Assembly (NCBI RefSeq): GCF_003113895.1
Contig: NZ_BDUD01000001.1
Location: forward strand, 2,269,118 to 2,333,117
DNA length: 64,000 nucleotides
Source of the DNA: Nostoc commune NIES-4072
Lineage (GTDB): Bacteria; Cyanobacteriota; Cyanobacteriia; Cyanobacteriales; Nostocaceae
Direction: 5' to 3'
Position numbers and translations under genes: made by a program. This document shows, piece after piece, positions 8,051-17,916 of the stretch. The notes beneath the pieces are model-generated. The model did no database searches. It had not been told where the DNA came from and saw only the letters and a program-made list of their open reading frames with translations. The first letter of the stretch is position 1. Each line of letters starts with the position of its first letter.

Positions 8051-9283
8051 TTACACTTTCTCCTTTGCTGCCGGCACAATCCCAAACTTATTTAAACCTG
8101 TATCGATTTCTTTCAGTAGTTTAAAATCCTCCTCTGGTAAGGGATAGCTACTACTGCTGAACAAACCCGCACTGACAGCAGGCTGCTTTTCTAAAAAAGA
8201 GAAAGCTTGACGAAACTGATGCGGCTCGGCTTTAATCGGTGAATCAAAGTGGCAAGGAATAATCCACTCGAAGTCCCAACTAGCAACTTTATCAGCCCAA
8301 TCGATGGTTTCTTTCGGTGCGCGGTTGAGAATCAATGTCTGTAAAATTGGTGCGACAAACAAACGCCCATCACCTCGCAAAGCATTAAACGATCGCTGCC
8401 AATCTGGATGCCATTTAAAGGGATACAATCCAAAATAAGCTTTCCTTGAACGTTCTGGTGCTTTCAAGGCATCTTGCAATACCTGACTCCATTGGCGGAT
8501 ATTTAGTAGGTTGGGTTGAAAGTACAAAGCAAACAACGAGATGCGCTGCCAACCCTTACGCCGATTTACTTGAATATCTGCAACAATATCAGTAGCATTA
8601 TCCTTGGCATGGAATAGTAAGGGATATGGATCTAAAAGTGCGATCGCAGGTGGATCTTCTGGGATAGAAAGCACAGAATCTGTTACTAAAAGAGTATGCG
8701 ATCGCTTGTGGAAAAAAGCAACTTCTGCAAACCGACCAGGGCCAAGCTCGATGGGGCCCAGCATTGCATAATCAAATTCGTCAGCAAAGGGTGTTTTGCT
8801 ACTATCTTCTGGGAGTACTTGAGTTCGTTTCGGAGGTAAACCAAGCCAGCTAAGGGGAAGATTTAGCGGGAAACTCCACTGATGGGGAGCCACAAACACC
8901 TGTGCAGTCGGAAAGTATCTGGCGAAAGGCCCGACAAATACCTTATGTTCTATACCAGAGATAGTTGGCAGGATAATGTACTTAACATCACCGTGTTTTG
9001 CCACCAACTCATTCACAAGCCTGATGCACTCTGGGGTTGGTGCAACAGGTGCGTAGATGAGAAGACCCCCGGCTTCGAGCTTAACAACAGTCATGCGAAT
9101 CGGTACAACAACGTAGAAAATGCCCTGAATCTGGTCAAAATTCCAAATTGTGTCCTTCACCACTTCTTTGCGGATTGTCTGCCGCCTGCCATAAGGGTAG
9201 AGTGGCACAACAGGCCATAATCCCCATGAAAAGTCTTTTGGATTTATCTGTTGTGCATTGACTATGCGTTCATCATCAGCCAC
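8051..9283 (-). CDS. DUF4336 family protein
   Basis: A 410-residue soluble protein of the DUF4336 family, recognised from the opening FSWGLWPVVPLYPYGRRQT and the internal phrases MTVVKLEAGGLLIYAPVAPT and LLVTDSVLSIP. The layout of short strands with a late SPI/PCHFDSP histidine resembles the metallo-beta-lactamase fold, but the canonical HxHxDH motif is not evident, so enzyme activity is doubtful. The family is widespread in cyanobacteria and plants without a settled role. The start appears to be GTG at 9283 (Val-Ala-Asp-Asp-Glu). It is divergent from the gene at 9432 across a 148-bp spacer that probably holds both promoters. Confidence 0.75.
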   Translation of the reverse strand: MADDERIVNAQQINPKDFSWGLWPVVPLYPYGRRQTIRKEVVKDTIWNFDQIQGIFYVVVPIRMTVVKLEAGGLLIYAPVAPTPECIRLVNELVAKHGDVKYIILPTISGIEHKVFVGPFARYFPTAQVFVAPHQWSFPLNLPLSWLGLPPKRTQVLPEDSSKTPFADEFDYAMLGPIELGPGRFAEVAFFHKRSHTLLVTDSVLSIPEDPPAIALLDPYPLLFHAKDNATDIVADIQVNRRKGWQRISLFALYFQPNLLNIRQWSQVLQDALKAPERSRKAYFGLYPFKWHPDWQRSFNALRGDGRLFVAPILQTLILNRAPKETIDWADKVASWDFEWIIPCHFDSPIKAEPHQFRQAFSFLEKQPAVSAGLFSSSSYPLPEEDFKLLKEIDTGLNKFGIVPAAKEKV

Positions 9284-9431
9284 TCTGCAACCCCTCCAAA
9301 TTCCCTGCTCAAATTGTTCTTATTTGCTATCCCTAAAGTTGGAGTTTAGCAAATTATTGAGATAATCAGAGCAATTAATTCCTAATTGTAATTCGTAATA
9401 TCTTCAGTGTAATTCATTAACGATAAAAATC

Positions 9432-10052
9432 ATGAACAAATATAGAATTTTAAAACCTGAGCAAAGTTACACTTTTAATCAATACTTTTTGTTACCTAAC
9501 CCAACAATAGATGTAGTAGCTGAGTTTGAGTACAGCTACGATCGCACAGAGCTACAATTACCAAGATACCTTGCTGATATTAGCTATTTAGAATTTTTGC
9601 AAAATTATTTACAACGCAATATAAAGCTTTTTAACCCAACGGCTGAGATATCAATCAGAGAATTTATGATTGCTCCTATCCTTGCTGAAATCTGCGATCA
9701 GACAAAAGCTCAACTATATAGTGAGTATCCAATTAATGTGAATGAAAAACTCAAAGGGACTTTAGATTATTATTTACATAAGTCTAATTCCCTATTGGTG
9801 ATTGAAGCAAAACAATCAGATATTAGAAGGGGGTTTACAGAGCTTGCAGTAGAATTAATAGCTCTGGAGCAGTCTCTAGATGAACAATCATCAATTTTAT
9901 TTGGCGCAGTTACTAATGGAGATGACTGGAAATTTGGTACACTCAATAGACAACAAAAGCTAATTACAGAAGATATTAAGCTTTATCGTGTTCCTGAAGG
10001 TTTAGAAGATTTAGTACGAGTATTAGTAGGCATCCTTTCATCTGAGACTTGA
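9432..10052 (+). CDS. Hypothetical protein with PD-(D/E)XK nuclease-like motif
   Basis: A 206-residue protein with no signal peptide or membrane segment. Residues about 108-135 read KGTLDYYLHK then LLVIEAKQSD, which fits the Asp...Glu-x-Lys arrangement of PD-(D/E)XK nuclease-fold proteins (Asp near 112, EAK near 127-129). The rest is unrecognised. It may be a restriction-endonuclease-like protein of cyanobacterial accessory regions; nuclease activity and any partner are not shown, and no methyltransferase lies nearby. Confidence 0.65.
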   Translation: MNKYRILKPEQSYTFNQYFLLPNPTIDVVAEFEYSYDRTELQLPRYLADISYLEFLQNYLQRNIKLFNPTAEISIREFMIAPILAEICDQTKAQLYSEYPINVNEKLKGTLDYYLHKSNSLLVIEAKQSDIRRGFTELAVELIALEQSLDEQSSILFGAVTNGDDWKFGTLNRQQKLITEDIKLYRVPEGLEDLVRVLVGILSSET

Positions 10053-10195
10053 TGGAAGTTGGAAAAGAGGCAAGGAAGCAGGGAGCAAGGGGGAGGTTCT
10101 AACGCTTGATAAGTGATTAGGCAGATATGATATGACCGAAACAGACTCATGATACAGAGGAAGTAAATTTAAATTTATTATTTATGGAGATTGTT

Positions 10196-10220
10196 AATTT
10201 TTAATTTTTAATTTTTAATT
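10196..10220. repeat. Heptamer STRR tract (AATTTTT)
   Basis: About three and a half perfect copies of a 7-base unit directly before the ribosome-binding site of the next gene. A purine-rich GGGAGCA-type tract is at 10064-10094. Both are dispersed repeat types of this genome. Confidence 0.7.
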
Positions 10221-10233
10221 GGAGCAAAGCGAC

Positions 10234-11196
10234 GTGACTCATTACATTTTAAAAGCTACTAAGGAAACTGTGCATCTGGGTGGTTTCTCCAATCTGCTAG
10301 AACCAGCACTCACTATTGATTCTGGCGATACGGTTGACGTAGAAACTTATACTGGTTACTACGTTTATGATAAAGCACCACCTGAATTTGTCACACCAGA
10401 ATTTCTCGATATCTGTCAAAATTTTCTACCAGAACGCAAAATCGCTGGGGGGCCGCATTTACTCACAGGGCCAATTTATGTGCGAGATGCCGAACCAGGA
10501 GATGTTTTAGAAGTACAATTAGATGCGATCGCACCTCGTTTACCCGTCGGCTTCAATGCCATTCGTACAGGTTGGGGAGCTTTACCTCATCAGTTTCCTC
10601 AACCTGCTTTAAGATTTATTCCTCTAGATTTAGCAAACAATATCGCGGAATTTCCGGCGGGTACTGGCATAAAAATTCCCCTCAAACCGTTTTTTGGAAT
10701 TCTTGGCGTCGCTACTCAAGAAACCTCTCGAACTTCTGTCCCACCGGGTTCTTACGGCGGTAATATCGACAACCGGGAACTGCAAGCTGGTTCTCGTTTA
10801 TTTTTGCCGATTTTCGTACCAGGTGCATTATTTTCTATTGGTGATGGGCATTCGGCACAAGGAGATGGTGAAGTAAATGTCACCGCCATTGAAACTTCCA
10901 TGAACGGTAGAATTACCCTCAAACTTCGTAAGGATTTACAACTAACAACACCAATTGCTGAAACCCCAACTCACATCATCACAATGGGCTTTGCTCAAAC
11001 TTTAGATGAAGCTTTAGAACTGGCTTTAAAAAACATGATTGATTTTCTGGAACGCTTTGCAAATTTGTCGCCAGAAGATGCTTATGTCTTGTGCAGTTTA
11101 GCTGTAAATTTTCATATTACTCAAGTTGTAAACAGTCCTCACAAAGGTGTGCATGGAATGCTACCCAAATCAATTTTGGCTAAGAGAATAATTTAA
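10234..11196 (+). CDS. Acetamidase/formamidase family protein
   Basis: A 320-residue FmdA/AmdA-type amidohydrolase, recognised from HLGGFSNLLEPALTIDSGD near the start, GGPHLLTGPIYVRDAEPGD (about 83-101), the Gly-rich GSYGGNIDNRE (about 174-184) and the late IGDGHSAQGDGEVN (about 202-215). The family hydrolyses short amides such as formamide or acetamide to ammonia and the acid, which could supply nitrogen. GTG 10234 is chosen because GGAG at 10221 sits at good spacing; a TTG at 10219 would place that site inside the gene. Its stop overlaps the stop of the convergent flavin reductase gene. Confidence 0.85.
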   Translation: MTHYILKATKETVHLGGFSNLLEPALTIDSGDTVDVETYTGYYVYDKAPPEFVTPEFLDICQNFLPERKIAGGPHLLTGPIYVRDAEPGDVLEVQLDAIAPRLPVGFNAIRTGWGALPHQFPQPALRFIPLDLANNIAEFPAGTGIKIPLKPFFGILGVATQETSRTSVPPGSYGGNIDNRELQAGSRLFLPIFVPGALFSIGDGHSAQGDGEVNVTAIETSMNGRITLKLRKDLQLTTPIAETPTHIITMGFAQTLDEALELALKNMIDFLERFANLSPEDAYVLCSLAVNFHITQVVNSPHKGVHGMLPKSILAKRII

Positions 11197-11771
11197 TTGA
11201 GCTTCAGCAATATTTTTGTTAAGCTATCGCCTAGCTTTTGAATAGATTCTTGCTGTTTAGGATCTACTAACGTGCCATCAGGATTAAAGGCTTCGTAAGC
11301 TTTGGGTAAGGCTATTTGATCGGGAAGTACCAAAACTTTGATGTTTCCCAAAATAGAGCGCAGGTGAACCAATCCCCGCAAACCACCAAGAGCGCCTGGG
11401 GAAGCGCTCATAATCGTAGCAACCTTACCTGCAAAGGCAGCCAACGGTGCTTCATTTGGGGCTGGACGGGATGCCCAGTCAATGGCGTTCTTCAAAACTG
11501 CTGTGAGTGAACTGTTATATTCCGGCGAAGCAATCAACAATCCTTGATGAGCAATTAGCAAATCCTTAAAAGTGCGGGCGTTGGCTGGTAGTCCTTCTTG
11601 AGCTTCCAAATCTTCATCATACAGAGGTAGGGGCAAATCGCGGAGGTCTATATAAGTCACTTCTGCGCCTGCTGCTTGAGCGCCAGCCGCCGCGATTTTT
11701 ACCAATTTTTTGTTGTAAGACTCAATCCGGGTGCTGCCTGCAAAGGCAAGGATTTTAGGTGTAGATGCCAT
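11193..11771 (-). CDS. NADPH-dependent FMN reductase family protein
   Basis: A 192-residue flavodoxin-like quinone/FMN reductase. The FMN-phosphate loop is FAGSTRIESYNKK near residues 9-21, and ASPEYNSSLTAVLKNAIDW (about 80-98) is the family signature that contacts the isoalloxazine ring. Such enzymes use NAD(P)H to reduce flavin, quinones, azo compounds or metals; the substrate is not predictable. ATG 11771 (MASTPKILAF) is preferred over the upstream ATG at 11813, which adds 14 residues absent from typical members. The 3' end overlaps the convergent amidase gene in a shared TTAA. Confidence 0.85.
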   Translation of the reverse strand: MASTPKILAFAGSTRIESYNKKLVKIAAAGAQAAGAEVTYIDLRDLPLPLYDEDLEAQEGLPANARTFKDLLIAHQGLLIASPEYNSSLTAVLKNAIDWASRPAPNEAPLAAFAGKVATIMSASPGALGGLRGLVHLRSILGNIKVLVLPDQIALPKAYEAFNPDGTLVDPKQQESIQKLGDSLTKILLKLN

Positions 11772-11879
11772 AATTCTACGTTGAATGGGAATAATTAACC
11801 TGTTCAGCTGCATTATCCTGTTTTCAGGCGATCGCTATTTGCTATCTTTAGATTTTCTTTACAAACTTTCTCTAAAATT

Positions 11880-12368
11880 ATGGCAAATTGGTCAGACTCT
11901 TATCTCGGTAAGTTACGACAAGTTGTAGGCGATCGCTTACTTCTATTATTTGGCGCACGCGTGATTATCGAGGATAATTTGGGGCGCGTTTTGTTGCAAA
12001 AGCGAAGTGATTTCAAACTTTGGGGGCTACCTGGTGGCTGTCCAGAAGTAGGTGACTCTGCCGAAGAATGTTCAGCACGAGAGGTTTTTGAAGAAACTGG
12101 TTTAACAGTTGAGCGTTTTGAAGCTGTGGGGTTTTCTTCCAATCCAGCCTTTGAAACTGTAACTTATCCCAATGGCGATCGCGTCCAAAATTTCATTTTA
12201 ATTTTGCGAGCCGTTGAATGGTCAGGCAGTCTTGCTTGCCTAGATGGAGAATCGCTAGCACTAGAATTTTTCGATTTGGCAGACTTACCTACATTAATGC
12301 CAAACGATCGCCCTGTTTTAGAAAAGTTTCAAGAATACAAAAAAAGCGGCAAATTCCTGATGTTCTAA
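11880..12368 (+). CDS. Nudix hydrolase
   Basis: A 162-residue Nudix protein. The Nudix box spans roughly residues 57-80, with GGCPEVGD followed by REVFEETGL; the REVxEExG core that coordinates the divalent metal is intact, and the first box glutamate is Asp here. N-terminal residues 22-44 ([20 protein letters not shown]) form the usual first strands. It hydrolyses a nucleoside-diphosphate-linked substrate, which cannot be named from sequence. It is convergent with the glnQ-type gene, overlapping it by 4 bases at the stop codons. Confidence 0.85.
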   Translation: MANWSDSYLGKLRQVVGDRLLLLFGARVIIEDNLGRVLLQKRSDFKLWGLPGGCPEVGDSAEECSAREVFEETGLTVERFEAVGFSSNPAFETVTYPNGDRVQNFILILRAVEWSGSLACLDGESLALEFFDLADLPTLMPNDRPVLEKFQEYKKSGKFLMF

Positions 12369-13099
12369 AGCATTTTTTCCAAAAACTGTCTCGCGCGATC
12401 GCACTGAGGATTTTGGAAAAACTCGCCAGGAGTAGTGTCTTCTGCTAAAATTCCCTGATCGAGGAACATAATCCGATTGGCAACTTCTTTTGCAAACCCC
12501 ATTTCATGAGTAACGATCGCCATTGTCATTCCAGATAATGCTAAAGCTTTCATCACTTCCAGCACATCCTTAACCATTTCTGGATCTAATGCAGAGGTGG
12601 GTTCATCAAACAAAATCATCTCTGGTTCCATTGCTAATGCACGAGCGATGGCTACTCGCTGTTTCTGTCCCCCGGATAGTTTGGACGGATAGACATTGGC
12701 TTTTGGCTCTAAACCTACCTTAGCAAGCAATTCTAAGCCATGTTCTTGTGCTTTTTGCTTGTTAATTCCTTTTACCTTTATCGGTGCATAAGTGACATTT
12801 TGCAGCACATTCATGTGAGGAAACAAATTAAAATGCTGAAATACCATCACCAAATGCTGGCGCACCTTAGCAATGTTTGCCTTGGGCTTGGTGATTTCTT
12901 GATCGTGAAAATAGATTCTGCCTCTGGTGGGTTGTTCTAGCAAGTTTATGCATCGCAAAAACGTAGACTTACCTGAACCAGAAGGGCCTAGTATAGCAAC
13001 CACTTCTCCCTGATAAAATTCAGTGGAAATATCTTTGAGTACGTCGAGTTTACCAAAGGATTTACATAAGAATTCCGTGCGAATTACTACATTATTCAC
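12365..13099 (-). CDS. glnQ: Polar amino-acid ABC transporter ATPase
   Basis: A 244-residue ABC ATPase with Walker [10 protein letters not shown] (about 35-43), Q-loop in [10 protein letters not shown], signature [16 protein letters not shown] (about 139-154), Walker [14 protein letters not shown] (about 158-170) and H-loop VTHEMGF. The [14 protein letters not shown] stretch is typical of the GlnQ/HisP polar amino-acid group. It powers uptake through the adjacent fused binding-protein/permease, whose 3' end overlaps this gene's start by 8 bases, indicating coupled translation. Substrate (glutamine, glutamate or basic amino acids) cannot be fixed. Confidence 0.9.
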   Translation of the reverse strand: MNNVVIRTEFLCKSFGKLDVLKDISTEFYQGEVVAILGPSGSGKSTFLRCINLLEQPTRGRIYFHDQEITKPKANIAKVRQHLVMVFQHFNLFPHMNVLQNVTYAPIKVKGINKQKAQEHGLELLAKVGLEPKANVYPSKLSGGQKQRVAIARALAMEPEMILFDEPTSALDPEMVKDVLEVMKALALSGMTMAIVTHEMGFAKEVANRIMFLDQGILAEDTTPGEFFQNPQCDRARQFLEKML

Positions 13100-14579
13100 T
13101 TTCCCGTAACCTCCTTTCTAAAGCGGATGCACCCAAGGTCATACCCATTACTAAAACATAGTAGATTAACCCTGCAAATAGCAGTGGTTCAAAATAAATA
13201 TACTTATTTGAACCAACAATTTGGGCACTGCGTAATATTTCCACCACTCCAATGGTTGACACCAACGCAGAATCTTTAAGCAATCCGATAGTTTCATTTA
13301 CCAATGCGGGGAGGATATTCTTCAATGCTTGCGGTAAAATTACATCCCACATCATCAACCAATAGGGAACACCCATAGACATCGCCGCTTCACTTTGCCC
13401 TTTATCCACCGCCTGAATCCCACCCCTAATGGTTTCTGACATATAAGCGCCAGAATTTAGGGTAAAAGTTAGCACACCAGCCTGCAATGCTGAAATGTCA
13501 TAGCCTGTAAGCTGGGGTGTTGCATAGTAAACTAATGCTAACTGTAATAACAAAGGTGTACCTCGAAAAACAGAGGTGTAGGCGTTAGCAACCCAGGTAA
13601 GCGGTTTGATACCGAGAATTTTTAATAGAGATAGTATTGTTCCCCAAATTAACCCCAAGAATACAGATAATAGCGTAAACAACAAAGTTAAAGGGATTCC
13701 CCGCAGAATAAAGGGAATATCTGGAAGAATTCTGGTGAAGTCGAGATTTAATCCGCCTTTGGTAGGAGTTGAAGATTCAGAATTAGCAGTAATATTCTGT
13801 GAAAACCATTTGGCTATAAGTTTATTCAATGTGCCATCGTCCTTCATTTGTTGAAGAACTTTGTTAAACGGTTCTACAAAAGAGGAATCTTTGGGAAAAG
13901 CGATCGCAGATCCACTTTGCTCCTCTGAAGGAATAATATTAAATTCTAAATCTGGGTTAGCTTGGGCAAATCCCTTAGCGACAGTATCCTCAACAATTGC
14001 TGCATCAATTCGCCCAGATTTGATTTCTTGAACTACTTCCGGCACTCTGTTGAGTTGCTTTAGCTGAATACCCGCAAATTTTTCAGCAATTTTCTGAGCA
14101 TTTTGTTCTTGGATGGTTCCTAGTTGTACGCCAACCTTTTTTCCTAATAAGTCTTGGGGCTGCTTTAGGTTACTACCTTTAGGAGCGACAATGGTATCTT
14201 TGGCTTCGTAATAAATAATTGAAAAGTCAATATTTTTCTGACGTTCTGGAGTCGGAGTCATCCCAGCCATTACAAAGTCAGCGCGATTTGCTTGGAGTGC
14301 AGGAATTAAGCCATTAAAATCGGATTCCATTATTTGAAGTTTAAACCCTAGTTTTTCAGCAAGAGTTTTGGCAATATCTATATCAAAGCCAACAATTTGG
14401 CGATCGCCTCCTTTCGTATCATAAAACTCATAAGGAGGATAATCTGGGGAAGTAATCATTGTCAACGTGTCTTTCCCTAAAGATGAGACAGCTTTTAGAG
14501 AATTACTATGTCCGATGATGATGCTGATTACTACTGCTACAACTAGTATCGTTGATAGGCATACTTTTTTTTTCTTCAT
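13092..14579 (-). CDS. Fused amino-acid-binding protein and ABC permease
   Basis: A 495-residue fusion: an N-terminal signal or anchor helix ([20 protein letters not shown]), a family 3 solute-binding domain (about 40-265, with [14 protein letters not shown] and [14 protein letters not shown]), then a permease domain (about 285-490) of the His/Glu/Gln/Arg group. The permease has the EAA loop [23 protein letters not shown] split near residues 395-417, which docks the ATPase. The fusion keeps the binding domain tethered at the outer face of the plasma membrane. It forms a two-gene operon with the ATPase downstream, and is divergent from the gene at 14687 across 107 bp. Confidence 0.9.
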   Translation of the reverse strand: MKKKKVCLSTILVVAVVISIIIGHSNSLKAVSSLGKDTLTMITSPDYPPYEFYDTKGGDRQIVGFDIDIAKTLAEKLGFKLQIMESDFNGLIPALQANRADFVMAGMTPTPERQKNIDFSIIYYEAKDTIVAPKGSNLKQPQDLLGKKVGVQLGTIQEQNAQKIAEKFAGIQLKQLNRVPEVVQEIKSGRIDAAIVEDTVAKGFAQANPDLEFNIIPSEEQSGSAIAFPKDSSFVEPFNKVLQQMKDDGTLNKLIAKWFSQNITANSESSTPTKGGLNLDFTRILPDIPFILRGIPLTLLFTLLSVFLGLIWGTILSLLKILGIKPLTWVANAYTSVFRGTPLLLQLALVYYATPQLTGYDISALQAGVLTFTLNSGAYMSETIRGGIQAVDKGQSEAAMSMGVPYWLMMWDVILPQALKNILPALVNETIGLLKDSALVSTIGVVEILRSAQIVGSNKYIYFEPLLFAGLIYYVLVMGMTLGASALERRLRESE

Positions 14580-14686
14580 GGACGTGATAATTATATAACT
14601 TCAGCTAGCTAAAGATTTTAGTGTAGCTATAAGTGGACATACAAACAAAGTAGTTTATTATAGATTAAGTATTATTAAGCTATTAA

Positions 14687-15175
14687 ATGAATTTAATGAC
14701 ATTAGATGACTGCCGGAATATTGCCATCATTTTGGGAACATTTGTTGCTCTGCTCACCTGGATAAAAGGTGTTTACGAATATACACGTCAACTAGCCCAA
14801 AAACGAAGCGAACAGTATGCCGAAATACGGAAGCGTTTTAGGGAAAGTAAAGTAATATCGAAACTAATTAGTATGCTTGAGACAAATGACTCAAATTTAG
14901 TAGAAGTTTCATGGTCGGAAAAAGTCGAATTACTGGGATTTTATGAAGATATTGCTTTAATGGTAAATTCCGGCATTATCAAACATAATGTTGCTTTCTA
15001 TATGTTTGGGTATTATGCTATCCGTTGTTGGGAAAGTAACTATTTTTGGGCTGATGTAAATCGAAATAGCCCCTACTGGTCACTATTCCGAAATTTTGTC
15101 AACGAGATGAAGGCGGCTGAAGTAATATTTCTTGAAGACTCCTTTATTTTTCGTCCAAAAAATTACCGTTTTTAG
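14687..15175 (+). CDS. Hypothetical membrane-anchored protein, DUF4760-like
   Basis: A 162-residue protein with one N-terminal transmembrane helix (about 11-28, IAIILGTFVALLTWIKGV) followed by a basic stretch (YTRQLAQKRSEQYAEIRKRF) and a helical cytoplasmic domain. The organisation and phrases such as LLGFYEDIALMVNSGIIKHNVAFYMFGYYA (in parts) resemble DUF4760 proteins. No catalytic motif is seen and the role is unknown. It reads away from the ABC transporter operon. Confidence 0.6.
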   Translation: MNLMTLDDCRNIAIILGTFVALLTWIKGVYEYTRQLAQKRSEQYAEIRKRFRESKVISKLISMLETNDSNLVEVSWSEKVELLGFYEDIALMVNSGIIKHNVAFYMFGYYAIRCWESNYFWADVNRNSPYWSLFRNFVNEMKAAEVIFLEDSFIFRPKNYRF

Positions 15176-15231
15176 TATTTTTTACTCTGCTACCTAAAAT
15201 TAAAAATATTTTAAAAATTCCATCTTTGCTG

Positions 15232-16425
15232 TTAAGACTCCTTAAAAATAGACAGGTATGGTTCATAAATAAAAGCTCTGTTACGTTTATTTCCAGTAAC
15301 TTCTTCCACGATCCCTATATTACATAATTCTCTGACTAAAATGTTAGCGTTAGTGTATGATAATTGGGTAAATTCTTGAGCCATTTCTATATTAAAAACT
15401 GGCTTGTAATAGAGTTTTTCGAGTAAAGCTATAGCATTCCCTGCCTTCCGATTTCCCATTCGTTCCATTACTGTTTTACGATGATCTTCTTTTAAATTAA
15501 CTATTTGACGAGCAACAGTAGATGCCTCCTGAGAAACTTCATATACACCTTTCAGAAAAAACTTAAGCCAGCTTTCCCAGTCCCCATTATCCCTGATAGA
15601 TTGGAGATGATCGTAATATTGCAAACGGTATTTTTTGAAGTAATAAGATATATAGAGCAGAGGACGTTTTAATATATTTTTTTCACATAGTAAGAGAGTA
15701 ATTAGTAAGCGTCCTGTTCTTCCATTGCCGTCTTCAAAAGGGTGAATTGTTTCAAACTGAGCATGAGCTAATCCAATTTTAATTAAAGCTGGCATTGGAG
15801 CAGAGTCATGTAAAAACTTCTCAAAATTACTTAAAGCTTCTTGCATATCATGCGGTGGAGGTGGAACATAAGTAGCTTCCTTTAAATTACATCTTCCCTC
15901 ACCAATCCAATTTTGGCTGCGGCGAAATTCTCCTGGGCCCTTTTCAGAACCTCGACCTTCTCTCAATAATTCTTTATGAATTTCACGGATCAATCGCAAT
16001 GATAAAGGAAAATTATTCTCTAATCTTTCGAGTCCGTGATTAATTGCTGCAATATAGTTGACAACTTCGGTTACATCTTGCGGGTTGTCTGGTTCCACTG
16101 TACGGGATTCAAACTCAAGGACATCTATCAAAGAAGCTTGTGTTCCTTCTATCTGACTTGATAACACTGCCTCTTTACGAACATACATAAACACGAATAA
16201 GTCGGGATTAGGTAAAGCGTCTGTTGATCCATCTAAACGACCTAATGCTCTATCTGCTTGTGATAAAAGTTCTAACATTTCATCATCTATACATAATTTG
16301 GGTATAGGCGGTAAAGGATTAGGTATAAAAGCTTTGTATCCAGTAAGCTGTTCTATGTATCTACCTGCTCTATCGGTATCAATCATATTATCGATTTCAT
16401 TCACAAGAGACAATTTTTCATCCAT
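15232..16425 (-). CDS. Fic family protein (class II) with C-terminal winged helix
   Basis: A 397-residue Fido-domain protein. The catalytic motif HPFEDGNGRTGR starts at His228. An N-terminal Fic_N region carries the inhibitory-helix motif SSQIEGTQAS with Glu93, the residue that in class II Fic enzymes blocks productive ATP binding. The C-terminal 70 residues (ALLEKLYYKPVFNIEMAQ onward) look like a winged helix-turn-helix that may autoregulate or choose the target. The expected reaction is AMP transfer to a protein Ser/Thr/Tyr. ATG 16425 (MDEKLSLVNE) is preferred to an ATG at 16527 that adds an unlikely basic leader. No separate antitoxin gene is adjacent. Confidence 0.85.
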   Translation of the reverse strand: MDEKLSLVNEIDNMIDTDRAGRYIEQLTGYKAFIPNPLPPIPKLCIDDEMLELLSQADRALGRLDGSTDALPNPDLFVFMYVRKEAVLSSQIEGTQASLIDVLEFESRTVEPDNPQDVTEVVNYIAAINHGLERLENNFPLSLRLIREIHKELLREGRGSEKGPGEFRRSQNWIGEGRCNLKEATYVPPPPHDMQEALSNFEKFLHDSAPMPALIKIGLAHAQFETIHPFEDGNGRTGRLLITLLLCEKNILKRPLLYISYYFKKYRLQYYDHLQSIRDNGDWESWLKFFLKGVYEVSQEASTVARQIVNLKEDHRKTVMERMGNRKAGNAIALLEKLYYKPVFNIEMAQEFTQLSYTNANILVRELCNIGIVEEVTGNKRNRAFIYEPYLSIFKES

Positions 16426-16809
16426 ATTATCAAATTCCCTCAATATCAGCAATAAGGATTTTTTTGTGTTTATATATGATATAATATTTCGTCTGATATA
16501 TTTAAATAAACAGCAAGTAAACTGCATGTTCCTTTTGCCTTAGTTCCCTGAGCGGTCAATACACTTGCTATACTTATGTAGATGTCAGTAATTATTGTAG
16601 TAAATAAAACATTAATTTTGGATCATGTTTAATCTGGTTTCATCTGTTTTAGTTTTAAATCTGTTATAAATCAAAGAAAGTTAAACCTAAATAGGGATAA
16701 AATACGAAATATCCCATCCCTACTTCATTTTTTGATTAACTAACTCTATAAGATTTTGATCTTTTAACTTTCATCAAATAGACTTATCCTGCTTTATGCA
16801 TATAATACT
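16426..16809. other. Spacer, no gene seen
   Basis: AT-rich DNA upstream of the fic gene and downstream of panE. The only open frame is antisense to the fic leader. Nothing recognisable beyond the terminator at its right edge. Confidence 0.5.
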
Positions 16810-16847
16810 AAAAACCAGAGTTTTGGTGAGGAACCGAAAGACTCTGG
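16810..16847 (-). terminator. Rho-independent terminator after panE
   Basis: On the minus strand, CCAGAGT (16847-16841) pairs with ACTCTGG, with a smaller inner hairpin, and is followed by five T residues. It lies about 65 bases beyond the panE stop. Confidence 0.7.
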
Positions 16848-16912
16848 TGAAGACAAACTTTTTTCCCCGTCCGATGCTTTCCAGATGCTATCAAAAGTCA
16901 AGGAAAGTCAAA

Positions 16913-17893
16913 TCAAACCTTTAATTTAGTCGCTTCCAGCAACTTAACGCTGGCATAAATAGCATTAATATAAGGTGTGGGAATTTGAGTAAGTTTTCCC
17001 AATTCTGCGACTGCACCAACAATAGCATCTATCTCGGTGGGGCGTCCGGCTTCGATATCTTGTAGCATTGAGGTTTTATGGGCGCCAACATTTTCTGCGC
17101 CATTAATTCGCTGTTCTAAAGTGATACCAAACTTTATACCTAAATTTTCTGCGATCGCTTGAGTTTCTGTCATCATAAGCCTTGCTAGTTCACGGGTGAG
17201 GGGATAGCGGCAAATATCCTCTAAAGTAGCACCAGTCAGGGCACTGATGGGATTAAACGCCACATTTCCCCACAACTTGATCCAAATTTCCGTGCGAATT
17301 TGATTGCGGATTGGTGTTTTAAATCCTGCTTGTTTTAAAGTCTGTGCCAATAATTGAATGCGTTCTGTTTTAGTGCCGTCGATTTCACCAAGAGTAAAGC
17401 GATCGCCTTCAATATGCTTAATCACACCTGGTTCAATTATCTCAGCTGCCGGGTAAACAACACAACCGATAGCGCGGTCAGCACCGATGCTAGCTTCAAT
17501 AATCCCATCTGGATCAACAGATTGAATTCGCGTACCTTCATACTCACCACCATACTTGCGAAAGTACCACCAAGGAACCCCATTTTGGGCTGTTACCACC
17601 ATCGTATGAGGATTGTATAGTGCAGGGAGAAAAGGTGCGATCGCAGTTACACTGTGAGCCTTAACAGTTAAAATTACTACATCTTGTGGCCCGGCTACCT
17701 GAATATCGCTAGTTGCTAGATACGGAGTAGCAATTTGGCTAGAACCGTCTGCTATAAGCAACTTCAGCCCATTTTTTTTAATTGCCTCCAAATGAGAACC
17801 ACGAGCAATTAGCGTTACCTCTTCACCTGCTAATGCCAGTTTTGCTCCTAAATATCCACCAATCGCACCCGCGCCAACAATACAAATTTTCAT
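16913..17893 (-). CDS. panE: 2-dehydropantoate 2-reductase family protein
   Basis: A 326-residue ketopantoate reductase. The Rossmann motif GAGAIGGYLGAKLALAG is at residues 7-23 and a basic RGS follows for NADPH. Mid-protein TAQNGVPWW and the C-terminal domain segment EIWIKLWGNVAFNPISALT (about 206-224, with the catalytic-type Lys) are family signatures. The enzyme reduces 2-dehydropantoate to pantoate for coenzyme A synthesis; PanE-like paralogues with other oxo-acid substrates exist, so the symbol is probable rather than certain. It lies 23 bp downstream of the inositol-phosphatase-family gene on the same strand, likely co-transcribed. Confidence 0.8.
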   Translation of the reverse strand: MKICIVGAGAIGGYLGAKLALAGEEVTLIARGSHLEAIKKNGLKLLIADGSSQIATPYLATSDIQVAGPQDVVILTVKAHSVTAIAPFLPALYNPHTMVVTAQNGVPWWYFRKYGGEYEGTRIQSVDPDGIIEASIGADRAIGCVVYPAAEIIEPGVIKHIEGDRFTLGEIDGTKTERIQLLAQTLKQAGFKTPIRNQIRTEIWIKLWGNVAFNPISALTGATLEDICRYPLTRELARLMMTETQAIAENLGIKFGITLEQRINGAENVGAHKTSMLQDIEAGRPTEIDAIVGAVAELGKLTQIPTPYINAIYASVKLLEATKLKV

Positions 17894-17916
17894 TTTGTCA
17901 AATTAATCATTATTTC

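Noticed and set aside
14580..14686. Possible NtcA site upstream of the amino-acid transporter
   Set aside because: GTA-N8-TAG near 14651 lacks the TAC half of the consensus, and no better match was found.
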